Source: Clusia tigrina
Taxonomy: Eukaryota; Arthropoda; Insecta; Diptera; Clusiidae
Direction of reading: 5' to 3'
Assembly (NCBI GenBank): GCA_920105625.2
Contig: OV050030.1
Location: 168,141,315-168,205,314 of the forward strand
Length of the DNA: 64,000 nucleotides
The stretch's first letter is position 1. Every line of letters begins with the position of its first letter. The position numbers and the translations under genes are program-made. Positions 49,384-61,344 of this stretch are shown here, piece after piece. Below the pieces are notes generated by a model. It did no database searches. It had not been told where the DNA came from and worked only from the letters and a program-made list of their open reading frames with translations.

Positions 49384-50837
49384 TCAAGATTTTAAGACTC
49401 TCCAGTAAAAAGTTACAAGCATTTGAATGTTGCAAACTTTGATAGGTATAGGACGCACCGTTTAGAAGTTAGGGCCATTTGAAGTTTTATCAGTGTTTGA
49501 TTTGCGACTCAAGGCTAGCATAGCTATGAGCGATAACTTTAATTGATAAGAGGCACGAGTACTTTATTGTCACAATATTTCAAGATTTATTCCAGTAAAT
49601 AGATACAAGCATTTGAATGTTGCATACTTTGATAGGTATAGGACGCACCATATAGAAGTTAGGGCCATTTGAAGTTTTATCATTGTTTGATTTGGGACTC
49701 AAGGGTAGCATAGCTATGAGCGATAGCTTAAATTGACAAGAGGCACGAGTCCTTTATTGTCCCAAAATTTCAAGATTTTAAGACTCTCCAGTAAAAAGTT
49801 ACAAGCATTTGAATGTTGCAAACTTTGATAGGTATAGGACGCACCGTATAAAAGTTAGGGCCATTTGAAGTTTTATCAGTGTTTGATTTGGGACTCAAAG
49901 GTAGCATAGCTATGAGCGACAGCTTAAATTGACAACAGGCACGAGTAATAAAGTACTCGTGCTTGTTGCAAACTTTGATAAGTATATTAAGCTCCATATA
50001 GAAGTTAGTGCCATTTGAAGTTTTATTAGTGTTTTTTTTTGGAGTCAGGGTAGCATATCTATGAGCGATAGCTTATATTGACAAGAGGGACGAGTATTTT
50101 ATCGTCACAAATTTTCAAGGTTTTATGACGCTCCAGTAAAAAGTTACAAGCATTTGAATGTTGCAAACTCTGATAGGTATAGGACGCACCGTTTAGAAGT
50201 TAGGGCCATTTGAAGTTTTATCAGTGTTTGATTTGCGACTCAAGGCTAGCATAGCTATGAGCGATAACTTTAATTGATAAGAGGCACGAGTACTTTATTG
50301 TCACAATATTTCAAGATTTTAAGACGCTCCAGTAAATAGTTACAAGCATTTGAATGTTGCATACTTTGATAGGTATAGGACGCACCGTATAGAAGTTAGG
50401 GCCATTTGAAGTTTTATCATTGTTTGATTTGGGACTCAAGGGTAGCATAGCTATGAGCGATAGCTTAAATTGACAAGAGGCACGAGTTCTTATTGTCACA
50501 AAATTTCAAGGTTTTATGACGCTCCAGTAAAAATTACCAGCATTTGATTGTTGCAAACTTTGATAGGTGTAAAACGCACCGTATAGAAGTTAGGGCCAGT
50601 TGAAGTTCTATCAGTGTTTTATTTTGAAGTCAAGGGGAGCATAGCTATGAGCGGTAACTTTAATTGACAAGAGGCACGAGTACTTTATTGTCACAAAATT
50701 GCAAGGTTTTATTACGCTCCAGTCAAAAGTTACAAGCATTTGATTGTTGCAAACTTTGATAGGTATAGGACGCACAGTATAGATGTTAGGGCCATTTGAA
50801 GTTTTATCAGTGTTTGATTTGGGACTCAAGGGTAGCA
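49384..50837. repeat. HOR-4 unit gamma, shortened copy
   Basis: Landmarks 47,477, 48,018, 48,318 and 48,713 recur at 49,770, 50,311, 50,611 and 51,006, an offset of 2,293 bp. This copy therefore lacks the 584-bp trimer block present in alpha and beta. The hairpin is at 49,933-49,968. The unit runs on into the HOR-5 duplication. Confidence 0.82.
49933..49968. repeat. Foldback hairpin 7
   Basis: Same as hairpin 1, inside HOR-4 unit gamma, 2,293 bp after hairpin 6. Confidence 0.92.
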
Positions 50838-53800
50838 TATCTATGAGCGATAACTTAAATTGACAAGAGGAACGTGTACTTTATTGTCACAAAATTTCAA
50901 GGTTTTATGACGCTCCAGTAAAAAGTTACAAGTATTTGAATGTTGCAAACTTTGATAGATATATGACGCACCGTACAGAAGTTAGGGCCATTTGAAGTTT
51001 TATTAGTGTTTCATTTTGCAGTCAAGGGTAGCATAGCTATGAGCGATAGTTTAAATTCACAAGAGGCACGAGTACTTTATTGTCACGAAATTTCAAGATT
51101 TTATGACACCCCAGTAAAAAGTTACAAGCATTTGAATGTTGGAAACTTTGATAGGTATAGGACGCACCGTATAAAAGTTAGGGCCATTTCAAGTTTTATT
51201 AGTTTTTGATTTGGGACTCAAAGGTAGCATAGCTATGAGCGATAGCTTAAATTGACAAGAGGCACGTGTTCTTATTGTCACAAAATTTCAAGGTGTTATG
51301 ACGCTCCAGTAAAAATTACCAGCATTTGATTGTTGCAAACTTTGATAGGTATAGGACGCACCGTATAGAAGTTAGGGCCAGTTGAAGTTTTATCAGTGTT
51401 TTATATTGAAGTCAAGGGGAGCATAGCTATGAGCGGTAACTTTAATTGACAAGAGGCACGAGTCCTTTGTTGTCAAAAAATTTCAAGATTTTATGACGCT
51501 CCAGTAAAAAGCTACAAGCATTTGAATGTTGCAAACTTTGATAGGTACAGTACGCACAGTATAGAAGTTAGGGCCATTTGAAGTTCAAAGTGTTTTATTT
51601 TGGAGTCAAGGGTATCATAGCTATGAGCGATAACTTTAATTGACAAGAGGCAGGAGTAAGCTCGAGTACTTTATTGTCACAAAATTTCAAGATTTTATGA
51701 CGCTCCAGTAAATAGTTACAAGCATTTGATTGTTGCAAACTTTGATAGGTATAGGACGCACAGTATAGATGTTAGGGCCATTTGAAGTTTTATCAGTGTT
51801 TGATTTGGGACTCAAGGGTAGCATATCTACGAGCGATAACTTAAATTGACAAGAGGAACGTGTACTTTATTGTCACAAAATTTCAAGGTTTTATGACGCT
51901 CCAGTAAAAAGATACAAGTATTTGAATGTTGGAAACTTTTCTAGGTATAGGACGCACCGTACAGAAGTTAGGGCCATTTGAAGTTTTATCAGTGTTTCAT
52001 TTTGCAGTCAAGGGTAGCATAGCTATGAGCGAGAGCTTAAATTGACAAGAAGCTCGAGTACTTTATTGTCACAAAATTCAACGTTTTATGATGCTCCAGT
52101 AAAAAGTTACAAGCATTTGATTGTTGCAAACTTTGATAGGTATAGGACGCACCGTATAGATGTTAGGGCTATTTGAAATCTTATCAGTGTTTGATTTGGG
52201 AGTCAAGGGTAGCAGAGGTATGAGCAATAGCTTGATAAGAGGCTCGAGTACTTTATTGTCACAAAATTTCAAGGTTTTATTACGCTCCAGTAAAAAGTTG
52301 CAAGCATTGGATTGCTGCAAACTTTGATGGGTATAGGACGAACTGTATAGAGGTTAGGGCTATTTGAAGTTTTATCAGTGTTTGATTCGAGACTCGTGGG
52401 TAGCATAGCTATGAGCGATAGCTTAAATTGACAAGAGGCACTAGGACTTTATTGTCACAAAATTTCAAGTTTTTATGACGCTCCAGTAAAGAGTTACAAG
52501 CATTTGAATGTTGCAAACTTTGATAGGTATAGGACGCACCGTATAGAAGTTAGGGCCATTTGAAGTTTTATCACTGTTTTAGTTTGAGACTCTTGGGTAG
52601 CATAGCTATGCGCGATGGCTTAAATTGACAAGAGGCACGAGTACTTTATTGTCACAAAATTTCAAGGTTTTATTACGCACCAGTAAAAAGTTACAAGCAT
52701 TTGATTGTTGCAAACTTTCAAAGGTATAGGACGCACAGTATAGATGTTAGATACATTTGAATATTTATCAGTGTTTGATTTGGGGCTCAAGGGTAGCATA
52801 GCTATGAGCGATAGTTTAAATTGACAAGAGGCACGAGTACTTTATTGTCTCAAAATTTCAAGATTTTATGACGCTCCAGCACAAAGTTACAAGCATTTGC
52901 ATGTTGCAAACTTTGATAGGTATAGAAGTTAGGGCCATTTGAAGTTATATCAGTGTTTTATTTTGGAATCAAGGGTAGCATAGTTATGAGCGATAACTTT
53001 AATTGACAAGAGGCACGAGTGCTTTATTGTCACAAAATTCCAAGGTTTTATGACGCTCAAGTAAAAAGTTACAAGCATTTGATTGTTGGAATCTTTGATA
53101 TGTATAGGACGCATAGTATAGAAGGTAGGGCCATTTGAAGCTTTATCAGTGTTTGATTTGGGAGTCAAGGGCAGTATAGCTATGAGCGATGGCTTAAATT
53201 GACAAGAGGCACGAGTACTTAACTGTCACTAAATATCATGGTTTTATGGCGCACCAGTAAAAGTTTCAAGCATTTGAATGTTGCAAATTTGATAGGTTTA
53301 GGACGCACCGTATAGAAGTTAGGGCCTTTTGAAGTTTTACCAGTGTTTGATTTGTTACTCAAGGGTAGCATAGCTATGAGAGATAGCTTGATAAGATTCT
53401 CGAGTACTTTATTGTCACAAAATTTCAAGATTTTATGACGCTCCAGTAAATAGTTACAAGCATTTGAATGTTGCATACTTTGATAGGTATAGGACGCACT
53501 GTATAGAAGTTAGGGCCTTTTGAAATTTTATCATTGTTTCATTTGGGACTCAAGGGTAGCATATCTATGAGCGATAGCTTAAATTGACAAGAGGCACGAG
53601 TTGTTATTGTCACAAAATTTCAAGGTTTTATTACGGTCCAGTAAAAATTACCAGCGTTTGATTGTTGCAAACTTTGATAGGTATAGGACGCACCGTATAG
53701 AAGTTAGGGCCAGTTGAAGTTTTATCAGTGTCTTATTTTGAAGTCAAGGGGAGTATAGCTATGAGCGGTAACTTTAATTGACCAGAGGCACGAGTTTTTT

Positions 53801-54339
53801 ATTGTCAAAAAATTTCAAGATTTTATGACGCTCCAGTAAAAAGTTACAAGCATTTGATTGTTGCAAACTTTGATAGGTACAGTATAGTATAGAAGTTAGG
53901 GCCACTTGAAGTTTTATCAGTGTTTTATTTTGGAGTCAAGGGTAGCATAGCTATGAGCGATAGCTAATATTGACAAAAGGGACGAGTACTTTATTGTCAC
54001 AAATTTTCAAGGTTTTATGACGCTCCAGTAAATAGTTACAAGCATTTGAATGTTGCAAACTCTGATAGGTATAGGACGCACCGTATAGAAGTTAGGGCCA
54101 TTTGAAGTTTTATCAGTGTTTGATTTGCGACTCAAGGGTAGCATAGCTATGAGCGATACCTTAAATTGACAAGAAGCTCGAGTACTTTATTGTCACAAAA
54201 TTTCAAGGTTTTATGATGCTCCAGTAAAAAGTTGCAAGCATTTGATTGTTGCAAACTTTGATAGGTATAGGACGCACAGTATAGATGTTAGGGCCATTTG
54301 AAGTTTTATCAGTGTTTGATTTGGGACTCAAGGGTAGCA
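50838..54339. repeat. HOR-5 duplication, copy 1 (~3.5 kb)
   Basis: Colinear with the next block at an offset of 3,502 bp at its left end (51,006 to 54,508) and 3,492 bp further in (52,078 to 55,570). Shared markers include GCATATCTACGAGCG, GAAACTTTTCTAGG, AGCAGAGGTATGAGCAATAG and TGTTAGATACATTTG. The strongly matching part ends near 52,950; the remainder to 54,339 is made of less similar monomers. Confidence 0.82.
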
Positions 54340-56640
54340 TATCTATGAGCGATAACTTAAATTGACAAGAGGAACGTGTACTTTATTGTCACAAAATTTC
54401 AAGGTTTTATGACGCTCCAGTAAAAAGTTACAAGTATTTGAATGTTGCAAACTTTGATAGATATATGACGCACCGTACAGAAGTTAGGGCCATTTGAAGT
54501 TTTATTAGTGTTTCATTTTGCAGTCAAGGGTAGCATAGCTATGAGCGATAGTTTAAATTCACAAGAGGCACGAGTACTTTATTGTCACGAAATTTCAAGA
54601 TTTTATGACACCCCAGTAAAATGTTACAAGCATTTGAATGTTGGAAACTTTGATAGGTATAGGACGCACCGTATAAAAGTTAGGGCCATTTCAAGTTTTA
54701 TTAGTTTTTGCTTTGGGACTCAAAGGTAGCATAGCTATGAGCGATAGCTTAAATTGACAAGAGGCACGAGTTCTTATTGTCACAAAATTTCAAGGTGTTA
54801 TGACGCTCCAGTAAAAATTACCAGCATTTGATTGTTGCAAACTTTGATAGGTATAGGACGCACCGTATAGAAGTTAGGGCCAGTTGAAGTTTTATCAGTG
54901 TTTTATATTGAAGTCAAAGGGAGCATAGCTATGAGCGGTAACTTTAATTGACAAGAGGCACGAGTCCTTTGCTGTCAAAAAATTTCAAGATTTTATGACG
55001 CTCCAGTAAAGAGTTACAAGCATTTGAATGTTGCAAACTTTGATAGGTACAGTACGCACAGTATAGAAGTTAGGGCCATTTGAAGTTCAAAGTGTTTTAT
55101 TTTGGAGTCAAGGGTATCATAGCTATGAGCGATAACTTTAATTGACAAGAGGCAGGAGTACTTTATTGTCACAAAATTTCAAGATTTTATGACGCTCCAG
55201 TAAATAGTTACAAGCATTTGATTGTTGCAAACTTTGATAGGTATAGGACGCACAGTATAGATGTTAGGGCCATTTGAAGTTTTATCAGTGTTTGATTTGG
55301 GACTCAAGGGTAGCATATCTACGAGCGATAACTTAAATTGACAAGAGGAACGTGTACTTTATTGTCACAAAATTTCAAGGTTTTATGACGCTCCAGTAAA
55401 AAGATACAAGTATTTGAATGTTGGAAACTTTTCTAGGTATAGGACGCACCGTACAGAAGTTAGGGCCATTTGAAGTTTTATCAGTGTTTCATTTTGCAGT
55501 CAAGGGTAGCATAGCTATGAGCGAGAGCTTAAATTGACAAGAAGCTCGAGTACTTTATTGTCACAAAATTCAACGTTTTATGATGCTCCAGTAAAAAGTT
55601 ACTAGCATTTGATTGTTGCAAACTTTGATAGGTATAGGACGCACCGTATAGATGTTAGGGCTATTTGAAATCTTATCAGTGTTTGATTTGGGAGTCAAGG
55701 GTAGCAGAGGTATGAGCAATAGCTTGATAAGAGGCTCGAGTACTTTATTGTCACAAAATTTCAAGGTTTTATTACGCTCCAGTAAAAAGTTGCAAGCATT
55801 GGATTGCTGCAAACTTTGATGGGTATAGGACGAACTGTATAGAGGTTAGGGCTATTTGAAGTTTTATCAGTGTTTGATTCGAGACTCGTGGGTAGCATAG
55901 CTATGAACGATAGCTTAAATTGACAAGAGGCACTAGTACTTTATTGTCACAAAATTTCAAGTTTTTATGACGCTCCAGTAAAGAGTTACAAGCATTTGAA
56001 TGTTGCAAACTTTGATAGGTATAGGACGCACCGTATAGAAGTTAGGGCCATTTGAAGTTTTATCACTGTTTTAGTTTGAGACTCTTGGGTAGCATAGCTA
56101 TGAGCGATGGCTTAAATTGACAAGAGGCACGAGTACTTTATTGTCACAAAATTTCAAGGTTTTATTACGCACCAGTAAAAAGTTACAAGCATTTGATTGT
56201 TGCAAACTTTCAAAGGTATAGGACGCACAGTATAAATGTTAGGGCCATTTGAAGTTTTATCAGTGTTTGATTTGAGACCCGTGGGTAGCATAGCTATGAG
56301 CGATAGCTTAAATTGACAAGAGGCACAAGTTCTTATTGTCACAAAATTTCAAGGTTTTATGACGCTCCAGTAAAAATTTCCAGCATTTGATTGTTGCAAA
56401 CTTTGATAGGTATAGGACGCACAGTATAGATGTTAGATACATTTGAATATTTATCAGTGTTTGATTTGGGGCTCAAGGGTAGCATAGCTATGAGCGATAG
56501 CTTAAATTGACAAGAGGCACGAGTACTTTATTGTCTCAAAATTTCAAGATTTTATGACGCTCCAGCAGAAAGTTACAAGCATTTGAATGTTGCAAACTTT
56601 GATAGGTATAGAAGTTAGGGCCTTTTGAAGTTATATCATT
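54340..56640. repeat. HOR-5 duplication, copy 2
   Basis: Second copy of 50,838-52,950. Near 56,250-56,430 the offset changes from 3,492 to 3,686 bp, so this copy has gained one 194-bp monomer. Beyond about 56,640 the match fades. Confidence 0.82.
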
Positions 56641-58624
56641 GTTTGATTTGGGAGTGAAGGATAGCATATCTATGAGCGATAGCTTAAATTGACAAGAGGC
56701 ACGAGTTCTTATTGTCACAAAATTTCAAGGTTTTATGACGATCCAGTAAAAATTACCAGCATTTGATAGTTGCAAACTTTGATAGGTATAGGACGCACCG
56801 CATAGAAGTTAGGGCCAGTTGAAGTTTTATCAGTGTTTTATTTTGAAGTCAAGTGGAGTATAGCTATGAGCGATAACTTTAATTGACAAAAGGCACGAGT
56901 ACTTTATTGTCACAAAATTTCAAGGTTTTATTACGCTCCAGTAAAAAGTTACAAGCATTTGATTGTTGCAAACTTTGATAGGTATAGGACGCACAGTATA
57001 GATGTTAGGGCCATTTGAAGTTTTATCAGTGTTTGATTTGGGAGTCAAGGGTAGCATAGATATGAGCGGTAACTTTAATTAACAAGAGGTACGAGTACTT
57101 TATTGTCAAAAAATTTCAAGATTTTATGACGCTCAAGTAAAAAGTTACAAGCATTTGATTGTTGCTAACTTTGATAGGTATAGAAGTTAGGGCCTTTTGA
57201 AGTTTTATCAGTGTTTTATTTTGGAGTCAAGAGTAGCATAGTTATGAGCGAAAACTTTAATTGACCAGAGGCACGAGTACTTAATTGCCACAAAATTTCA
57301 AGGTTTTATGGCGCTCCAGTAAAAAGTTTCAAGCATTTGAATGTTGCAAATTTGATAGGTTTAGGACGCACCGTATAGAAGTTAGGGCCATTTGAAGTCT
57401 TATCAGTGTTTGATTTGGGAGTCAAGGGTAGCAGAGCTATGAGCGATAGCTTAAATTGACAAGAGGCACGAGTACTTTATTGTCTCAAAATTTCAAGATT
57501 TTATGACGCTCCAGCAAAAAGTTACTAGCATTTGAATATTGCAAACATTGATAGGTATAGAAGTTAGGGCCATTTGAAGTTTTATTAGTGTTTTATTTTG
57601 GATTCAAGGGTAGCATAGTTATGAGCGATAACATTAATTGACAAGAGGCACGATTGCTTTATTGTCACAAAATTTCAAGGTTTTATGACGCTCAAGTAAA
57701 AAGCTACAAGCATTTGATTGTTGCAAACTTTGATAGGTATAGAAGTTAGGGCAATTTGAAGTTTTATCAGTGTTTTATTTTGGAGTCAAGGGTAGCATAG
57801 CCATGAGCGATAGCTTAGATTGACAAGAGGAACGAGTACTTTATTGTCACAAAATTTCAAGGTTTTATGACGCTCCAGTAAAAAGTTACAAGTATTTGAA
57901 TGTTGCAAACTTTGATAGGTATAGGACGCACCGTATAGAAGTTAGGGCCATTTGAAGTTTTATGAGTGTTTGATTTGGGACTCAAGGGTAGCATAGCTAT
58001 GAGCGATAGCTTAAATTGACAAGAGGCTCGAGAACTTTATTATCACAAAATTTCAAAGTTTTATGACGCTCCAGTAAAAAGTTACAAGCATTTGAATTTT
58101 GCAAGCTTTGCTAGGTACAGGATGCAACGTATAGAAGTTAAGGCCATTTGAAAATTTATCAGTGTTTGATTTGGGACTCAAGGGTAGCATAGCTATGAGC
58201 GATAGGTTGATAAGAGGCTCGAGTACTTTATTGTCACAAAATTTCAAGCTTTTATTACGCTCCAGTAAAAAGTTGCAAGCATTTGAATTTTGCAAACTTT
58301 GCTAGGATGCAACGTATAGAAGTTAGGGCCATTTGAAGCTTTATAAGTGTTTGTTTTGGGACTAATGGGTAGCATAGCTATGAGCGATAGCTTAAATTGA
58401 CAAGAGGCACGAGTTCTTATTGTCACAAAATTTCAAGGTTTTATTACGGTCCAGTAAAAATTACCAGCGTTTGATTGTTGCAAAATTTGATAGGTATAGG
58501 ACGCTCCGTATAGAAGTTAGGGCCAGTTGAAGTTTTATCAGTGTTTTATTTTGAAGTCAAGGGGAGCATAGCTATGAGCGGTAACTTTAATTAACAAGAG
58601 GCACGAGTACTTTATTGTCAAAAA

Positions 58625-58752
58625 ATTTCAAGATTTTATGACGCTCAAGTAAAATTAGAAGCATATATTTGTTGCAAACTTTGATAAAATTTCAAGATTT
58701 TATGACGCTCAACTAAAATTACAAGCATTTGATTGTTGCAAACTCTGATAGG
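58625..58752. repeat. 64-bp internal tandem duplication 1
   Basis: The segment from ATTTCAAGATTTTATGACGC to CTTTGATAAA occurs twice in tandem at a period of 64 bp (starts 58,625 and 58,689). The rejoin is at GATAAAATTTC, where GATAGG would normally follow. The first copy has extra substitutions (TTAGAAGCATATATTTG). Confidence 0.88.
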
Positions 58753-59450
58753 TACAGAAGTTAGGGCCAGTTGAAGTTTTATCAGTGTTTTATTTTGGAG
58801 TCAAGGGTAGCATAGCTATGAGCGATAACTTTAATTGACAAGAGGCACGAGAACTTTATTGTCACAAAATTTCAAGGTTTTATGACGCTCCAGTAAAAAG
58901 TTACAAGCATTTGAAGGTTGCAAACTTTGATAGGTATAGGACGCACCGTACAGAAGTTAGGGCCATTTGAAGTTTTATCAGTTTTTTATTTTGCAGTCAA
59001 GGGTAGCAGAGCTATGAGCGATAACTTAAATTGACAAGAGGAGCGAGTACTTTATTGTCACAAAATTTCAAGGTTTTATGACGCTCCAGTCAAAAGTTAC
59101 AAGCATTTGTAGGCTGCAAACTTTGATAGGTATAGGATGCACCGTACAGAAGTTAGGGCCATTTGAAGTTTTATCAGTTTTTTATTTTGCAGTCAAGGGC
59201 AGCATAGCTATGAGCGATAGTTTAAATTGGCAAGAGGCACGAGTACTTTATTGTATTTCAAGGTTTTATGACGCTATATTAAAAAGTTATCAGCATTTGA
59301 TTGTTGCAAACTTTGATAGGTATAGGACGCACCGTATAGAAGTTAAGGCCATTTGAAGTTTTATCAGTCTTTTATTATGGAGTCAAGGGTAGCATAGCTA
59401 TGAGCGGTAACTTTAATTAACAAGAGGCACGAGTACTTTATTGTCAAAAA

Positions 59451-59578
59451 ATTTCAAGATTTTATGACGCTCAAGTAAAATTACAAGCATTTGATTGTTG
59501 CAAACTTTGATAAAATTTCAAGATTTTATGACGCTCAAGTAAAATTACAAGCATTTGATTGTTGCAAACTTTGATAGG
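59451..59578. repeat. 64-bp internal tandem duplication 2
   Basis: Same structure and same junction as the preceding one; the two 64-bp copies (59,451 and 59,515) are essentially identical here. Confidence 0.9.
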
Positions 59579-61216
59579 TATAGAAGTTAGGGCCATTTGA
59601 AGTTTTATCAGTGTTTTATTTTGGAGTCAAGGGTAGCATAGTTATGGGCGATAACTTTAATTGACAAGAGCACGAGTGCTTTATTGTCACAAAATTTCAA
59701 GGTTTTATGACGCTCAAGTAAAAAGTTACAAGCATTTGATTGTTGCAAACTTTGATAGGTATAGAAGTTAGGGCCATTTGAAGTTTTATCAGTGTTTTAT
59801 TTTGGAGTCAAGGGTAGCATAGTTATGAGCGATAACTTTAATTGACAAGAGCACGAGTGCTTTATTGTCACAAAATTTCAAGGTTTTATGACGCTCAAGT
59901 AAAAAGTTACAAGCATTTGATTGTTGCAAACTTTGATAGGTATAGAAGTTAGGGTCATTTGTAGTTTTATCAGTGTTTTATTTTGGAGTCAAGGGTAGCA
60001 TAGCCATGAGCGATAGCTTAGATTGACAAGAGGAACGAGTACTTTATTGTCACAAAATTTCAAGGTTTTATGACGCTCAAGTATAAAGTTACAAGCATTT
60101 GAATGTTGCAAATTTGATAGGTTTAGGACGCACCGTATAGAAGTTAGGGCCATTTGAAGTCTTATCAGTGTTTTATTTTGCAGTCAAGGGTTGCATAGCT
60201 ATGAGCGATAGTTTAAATTGGCAAGAGGCACGAGTACTTTATTGTCACAATATTTCAAGGTTTTATGACACTATGTTAAAAAGTTACCAGCATTTGATAG
60301 TTGCAAACTTTGATAGGTATAGGACGCACAGTATAGAAGGTAGGGCCATTTGAAGCTTTATCAGTGTTTGATTTGGGAGTCAGAGGCAGTATAGCAATGT
60401 GCGATAGTTTAAATTGACAAGAGGCAGGAGTACTTAACTGTCACTAAATTTCATGGTTTTATGGCGCTCCAGTAAAAAGTTTCAAGCATTTGAATGTTGC
60501 AAATTTGATAGGTTTAGGACGCACCGTATAGAAATAGGGCCATTTGAAGTTTTACCAGTGTTTGATTTGTTACTCAAGGGTAGCATAGCTATGAGCGATA
60601 GCTTGATAAGAGGCTCGAGTACTTTATTGTCACAAAATTTCAAGCTTTTATTACGCTCCAGTAAAAAGTTGCAAGCATTTGAATTTTGCAAACTTTGCTA
60701 GGATGCAACGTATAGAAGTTAGGGCCATTTGAAGCTTTATAAGTGTTTTTTTCGGACTAACGGGTAGCATAGCTATGAGCGATAGCTTAAATTTGACAAG
60801 AGGCACGAGTACTTTATTGTCACAAAATTTCAAGATTTTATGACGCTCCAGTAAAAAGTTACAAGCATTTGAATTTTGCAAACTTTGCAAGGTATAGGAT
60901 GCAACGTATAGAAGTTAAGGCCATTTGAAAATTTATCAGTGTTTGATTTGGGAGTCAAGGGTAGCATATCTATGAGCGATAGCTTAAATTGACAAGAGGC
61001 ACGAGTTCTTATTGTCACAAAATTTCAAGGTTTTATTACGGAACAGTAAAAATTACCAGCATTTGATTGTTGAAAACTTTGATAGGTATAGGACGCTCCG
61101 TATAGAAGTTAGGGCCAGTTGAAGTTTTATCAGTGTTTTATTTTGAAGTCAAGGGGAGCATAGCTATGAGCGGTAACTTTAATTAACAAGAGGCACGAGT
61201 ACTTTATTGTCAAAAA

Positions 61217-61344
61217 ATTTCAAGATTTTATGACGCTCAAGTAAAATTAGAAGCATTTATTTGTTGCAAACTTTGATCAAATTTCAAGATTTTATGACGC
61301 TCAAGTAAAATTACCAGCATTTGATTGTTGAAAACTTTGATAGG
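61217..61344. repeat. 64-bp internal tandem duplication 3
   Basis: Third occurrence (copies start at 61,217 and 61,281). The junction reads GATCAAATTTC, one base different from the other two. Confidence 0.87.
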
